Source: Methylobacterium sp. Leaf117
GTDB lineage: Bacteria > Pseudomonadota > Alphaproteobacteria > Rhizobiales > Beijerinckiaceae
NCBI RefSeq assembly: GCF_001422985.1
Contig: NZ_LMNL01000036.1
Span: forward strand, 131,501 to 195,500
DNA: 64,000 bases
Direction of reading: 5' to 3'
Part shown: piece by piece, positions 60,994-64,000 of the stretch
Layout of the letters: the number at the start of each line of letters is the position of its first letter
Position numbering within the stretch: the first letter of the stretch is position 1
The notes under the pieces: model-generated
What the model was told of the DNA's origin: nothing
Database searches by the model: none
The model's input: only the letters and a program-made list of their open reading frames with translations
Program-made: the position numbers and the translations under genes

Positions 60994-61743
60994 TCAATCC
61001 TTGCTGAGCATCGCCTTGCCGATGGCGAAGACGCGGCCGTCGCCGAGGAGATGAGCGGTGAAGCCGGCGGGAAACAGCGGCTCGAAGACTGGGTTGCGGA
61101 CGTTGAGACCGCCCGCGTAGGCGCCGAAGGCCGGCATGATCATCCGACGGCCATCGGTGACGAAGCAGCGGCGGCGCACCGCCCGGCCGCGCATCGCGAC
61201 CTTGCCGCAGGGGTGGAGATGCCCGGCGATCTCGCCCTCGGGCGCGTCGGGGGTCGGCTCGTGACGCAGGGTCAGCCCGCCGAGAAGCAGCGTCTCGGCG
61301 TAGCGTCCGCCGACGCCCTCGCTCACCGCATGATCGTGGTTGCCGGCGATCCAGACCCAGTCGCGCCCGTCCTGGAGCGCGGCCACCATGGCGCGGTCGC
61401 CGGGCTCCATCCGCTCGGGGCCACGCGCATCGTGGAAGGAATCGCCGAGCGCCACGACGCAGGCTGGATCGAGGCGGACCACCGCCTCGTGCAGGCACGC
61501 CAGGGTTTCGCGGGTGTCGTAGGGCGGCAGGAACTGGCCCGAGCGCGCCGCGAAGGCCGAGCCCTTCTCCAGGTGCAGATCGGACACGATCAGGGTCCGG
61601 TGAGCGGCGAGCCAGAGACCGCCGCAGAGGTCGAGGGCCAGGGTTTCGCCGGCGAGGGTCAGGCCGGGGGCCTTCGTGGTCTTCTCAAGTCTCTGGCCGA
61701 GCGCCAAAACCGCATCCTCTGTCTTCGGGAAGGGGGGCCTCAC
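60994..61743 (-). CDS. pdeM: Ligase-associated DNA damage response endonuclease PdeM
   Basis: 249 residues from GTG 61743, five bases after the helicase stop; an open extension overlaps the helicase end. Calcineurin-like metallophosphoesterase: SDLHLEKG (D-x-H), GDSFHD (GD), GNHDH (GNHD/E) and GHLHPCG (GHxH) metal-binding motifs. PdeM accompanies an Lhr-type helicase and an ATP-dependent ligase plus exonuclease in a known repair cassette; those two genes would lie beyond the right edge. Confidence 0.91.
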   Translation of the reverse strand: MRPPFPKTEDAVLALGQRLEKTTKAPGLTLAGETLALDLCGGLWLAAHRTLIVSDLHLEKGSAFAARSGQFLPPYDTRETLACLHEAVVRLDPACVVALGDSFHDARGPERMEPGDRAMVAALQDGRDWVWIAGNHDHAVSEGVGGRYAETLLLGGLTLRHEPTPDAPEGEIAGHLHPCGKVAMRGRAVRRRCFVTDGRRMIMPAFGAYAGGLNVRNPVFEPLFPAGFTAHLLGDGRVFAIGKAMLSKD

Positions 61744-61747
61744 CCGC

Positions 61748-64000
61748 TCAAGCCAGCGCTTCTTCAAGCAACTGCGCCTCGGCTTCGGCCAGGATCTCGT
61801 CCGCGCCCTCGCCGTAGACCCGTTCACGCCCGATTTCGAGCATCACGGAGACGGAGAGCGGCGAAACGCGATCGAGTGCCTTGTGGATGATTCGCCCCTG
61901 GATGCGCCTCAACATCATACCGAGGCGCTTCACGTCGAGGAGTCCGGTTGCCGCATCCTGGCGCGCGGCCCTGAGCAGAAGGTGGTCCGGCTGGTGCTTG
62001 CGCAGCACGTCGTAGACCAGATCGGTCGACATCGTGACCTGGCGTCCGGTCTTGGCCTGGCCGGGATAGCGACGCTCGATCAGGCCGGCGATGACCGCGC
62101 ATTGGCGGAAGGTGCGCTTCATCATGGCGGATTCGTCGAGCCAGGCTTCGAGGTCGTCGCCCAGCATGTCCTCGGCGAACAAACCCTCGAGAAAGTCGGT
62201 TTCGCGCCCGATGCGCTCGCCGACATCCCGGTTCAGCCAGATCGCGATGCCGTAATCGTTGGCGGCAAAGCCGAGGGGCCGCATCCGCGCCCGCTCCAGG
62301 CGCCGGGTCAGCAGCATGCCCAGCGTCTGATGCGCCAGCCGCCCCTCGAACGGAAAGGCCGTGAGGTAGAAGCGCCCGGCCCGCGGAAACGTCTCGACCA
62401 GCAGGTCGCGCGCGCCCGGCAGGATCGAGCGGCTGCGCTGCTGCACCAGATAATCGGCCACCTGCTTCGGCAAACGGTCCCATTCGAAGGGATCGGCAAT
62501 CAGCGCCCGGACCCGGTCGGCGAGGAAGGTCGAGATCGGGAATTTGGCGCCGGCATAGGACGGGATAGCGGGGTCGGTGCCGGGACCGGCGCGGGTCGCC
62601 AGCGCCTCGTCCTCGGCGAGGCCCTCGAAGCGCAGGACTTCGCCGGCGAACAGGAAGGTATCGCCCGGGGTCAGGGTGTCAGCGAAGTCCTCTTCGATCT
62701 CGCCCAGCACCCGGCCGCCCTTCGGCAGGATTGCCCCGGGCTTGCCGCGCACCCCGCGCGCCAGCCGGACCTTGACCTTGGCCGATTCGACGATGGTGCC
62801 GACGTTCATCCGGTACTGCTGGGCGATGCGGGCATCGCGCACCCGCCACAGGCCGTCCGGCCCCCGCAGGATCTTGGCGAAGCGCTCATAGGCGCGCAGC
62901 GCGTAGCCGCCGGTGGCGACGTAATCGACCACCGCCTCGAAATCCTCCCACGACAACGTCGCGTAGGGCGCGGCCGAGGTGATCTCCTCGTAGAGCATGA
63001 CCGGATCGAAGGCATCGGCGCAGGCCATGCCGAGGACGTGCTGGGCCAGGACGTCCGGGGCGCCGAGGCGGGCATCCGGCGTGTCCTGGGCGGCCGCTTC
63101 CACGGCGTCGAGGGCCGCCTGGCACTCCAGCATCTCGAACCGGTTCGCCGGCACGAGGTAGGCCTTGGAGGGCTCGTCCATGCGGTGATTGGCGCGGCCG
63201 ATGCGCTGCATGATCCGGCTGGCGCCCTTCGGGGCGCCGATATTCACCACGAGGTCGACATCGCCCCAGTCGATGCCGAGGTCCAGGGTGGCGGTGCAGA
63301 CGATGGCCCGCAACTGCCCGGCCGCCATGGCGGCCTCGACTCGCCGGCGTTGCGTCGCGTCGAGCGAGCCGTGGTGCAGGGCGATCGGATAGTTCTCCTC
63401 GTTGATCCGCCACAACTCCTGAAAGGTGTACTCCGCCTGGAGCCGGGTGTTGACGAAGACCAGTACGGTCCTGTGCTGTCCGATCAGGTCGTAGATCGCG
63501 GGCATCGCCTGCCAGGCCGTGTGGCCGGCGAGTGGCAGGGTCAGGCCCGTGTCGAGCATGCGCAGGTCGGGCGCCGCGCCGCCCTTGACGACCACCAGTT
63601 CGGCCATGGCCGGCCGAGACTCTCCCTCCCTTCCGGGGGAGGGCGGTCGCGGAGCGACCGGGAGAGGGGCCACGCTAATCCCTTCGGATGGGGCGGTGCT
63701 TCCCTCTCGCGACTCCATCCGTGGGTCACCCTCTCCCCCAGAGGGGGGAGGGTTGGGCGCCTGCGGGACCAGATAGCGACGCAGCTCGTCCGGCTCGCGC
63801 ACGGTCGCGGACAATCCGATAGCGGTCAGGCCCGGACTGAGCCGATGCAGCCGCGCCAGGGCGAGGGCCAGCAGATCCCCGCGCTTCGAGGTCACCAGGG
63901 CGTGCAGTTCGTCGAGGACGACGCAGGACAGATTGGCAAACAGGTCGGCTGCCTCGCGATGGGCGATCAGCAGGGCGAGCTGTTCCGGTGTGGTGAGCAG
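61748..64000 (-). CDS. Ligase-associated Lhr-type DEXH helicase, 5' end outside the window
   Basis: The frame is open to base 64000; 750 C-terminal residues are visible. The edge part encodes VVLDELHAL, the Walker B DEXH box. Further motifs: TAIGLSATV (motif III), HTAWQAMPAIYDLI, VFVNTRLQAEYTFQEL (motif IV), HHGSLDATQRRRVEAAM, ATLDLGIDWGDVDLVVNIGAPKG, and QRIGRANHR (motif VI), followed by the Lhr C-terminal region. Residues corresponding to 63608-63760 are an unusual Pro/Gly/Glu-rich insert encoded by a palindromic repeat. Acts in DNA repair with PdeM. Confidence 0.93.
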   Translation of the reverse strand: MLTTPEQLALLIAHREAADLFANLSCVVLDELHALVTSKRGDLLALALARLHRLSPGLTAIGLSATVREPDELRRYLVPQAPNPPPSGGEGDPRMESREGSTAPSEGISVAPLPVAPRPPSPGREGESRPAMAELVVVKGGAAPDLRMLDTGLTLPLAGHTAWQAMPAIYDLIGQHRTVLVFVNTRLQAEYTFQELWRINEENYPIALHHGSLDATQRRRVEAAMAAGQLRAIVCTATLDLGIDWGDVDLVVNIGAPKGASRIMQRIGRANHRMDEPSKAYLVPANRFEMLECQAALDAVEAAAQDTPDARLGAPDVLAQHVLGMACADAFDPVMLYEEITSAAPYATLSWEDFEAVVDYVATGGYALRAYERFAKILRGPDGLWRVRDARIAQQYRMNVGTIVESAKVKVRLARGVRGKPGAILPKGGRVLGEIEEDFADTLTPGDTFLFAGEVLRFEGLAEDEALATRAGPGTDPAIPSYAGAKFPISTFLADRVRALIADPFEWDRLPKQVADYLVQQRSRSILPGARDLLVETFPRAGRFYLTAFPFEGRLAHQTLGMLLTRRLERARMRPLGFAANDYGIAIWLNRDVGERIGRETDFLEGLFAEDMLGDDLEAWLDESAMMKRTFRQCAVIAGLIERRYPGQAKTGRQVTMSTDLVYDVLRKHQPDHLLLRAARQDAATGLLDVKRLGMMLRRIQGRIIHKALDRVSPLSVSVMLEIGRERVYGEGADEILAEAEAQLLEEALA
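63608..63760. repeat. Palindromic repeat inserted in frame in the helicase gene
   Basis: 153 bp (51 codons) with nested inverted repeats: CTCCCTCCC/GGGGGAGGG near 63621-63643, GGTCGC/GCGACC near 63644-63660, and CCCTCTCCCCC/GGGGGGAGGG near 63729-63752. On the minus strand it encodes Pro/Gly/Glu-rich text between conserved LVPQ and AELVVVKGG. It has no counterpart in the usual Lhr sequence as I know it. Confidence 0.7.

Overview
The window is high-GC DNA coding almost wall to wall, with alphaproteobacterial gene neighbourhoods typical of Hyphomicrobiales (Rhizobiales). The hemD - Mic60/mitofilin - hemY block diverging from tsaD-gpsA, the lysC-ptsP-prfA-prmC-DUF4167 run diverging from ubiG, DUF1491, DUF2336 and DUF3429 proteins, a PodJ-like polarity protein and the ligase-associated helicase/PdeM pair all point there. 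I infer a Methylobacterium-like organism, from gene content and sequence style only. I found no tRNA, rRNA, CRISPR array, transposase or prophage; this reads as core chromosome.

Layout. 1-3.5 kb: end of murD, an O-antigen-ligase-like polymerase, a small unknown protein and a type II NADH dehydrogenase. 3.7-8.1 kb: a GST/maleylacetoacetate isomerase, the translationally coupled dgcN-dgcA pair (D-glutamate conversion through N-acetyl-glutamate) and a cydB-DUF2474 pair without cydA. 8.4-12.7 kb: a membrane PAS-type histidine kinase, a peptidoglycan-binding protein, DUF1491 and DUF2336. 13-22 kb: the heme/inner-membrane-architecture block (hemY, Mic60, hemD) diverging from tsaD-GNAT-gpsA-OGFr-like-EVE. 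22-26 kb: a NarL-type response regulator with its HAMP/HisKA_3 kinase, and two unknown proteins. 26-32.7 kb: a DEAD-box helicase, an LhgO-like FAD enzyme, a GFA protein, a cytoplasmic MsrP-like molybdoenzyme coupled to a flavin reductase, a 54-residue YqaE/Pmp3 gene and an unknown protein.

32.7-41 kb: DUF4167 (C-terminal half built of RQD-type repeats), prmC, prfA, ptsP and lysC on the minus strand, diverging from ubiG. 41-49.5 kb: a YbhB/RKIP protein, a quinone-oxidoreductase-like MDR, a PfkB (adenosine kinase type) kinase, a small secreted Cys protein, an MsrQ-like heme membrane protein, ligA and a DEDDh exonuclease carrying a C-terminal SWIM zinc motif. 49.5-56.6 kb: three beta-oxidation genes (acyl-CoA dehydrogenase, thiolase, FadJ-like multifunctional enzyme) separated by a DUF2059 secreted protein and a stand-alone EAL phosphodiesterase. 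57-64 kb: a 1,099-residue PodJ-like coiled-coil/Sel1 protein, DUF3429, PdeM and a 5'-truncated Lhr-type helicase that seems to carry an in-frame palindromic repeat.

Four themes stand out. Several genes end inside an inverted repeat whose stems contain the Gly codon and TGA stop, in three cases for both genes of a convergent pair. Short tandem repeats (13, 15, 17 and 19 bp) recur at gene ends and in intergenic DNA. A palindromic dispersed repeat of about 120 bp occurs twice. A different palindromic element lies in frame inside the helicase. I found no clear new defence or mobile system. The best unusual candidates are the SWIM exonuclease, the helicase insertion, the orphan cydB-DUF2474 pair and the stop-codon palindromes.
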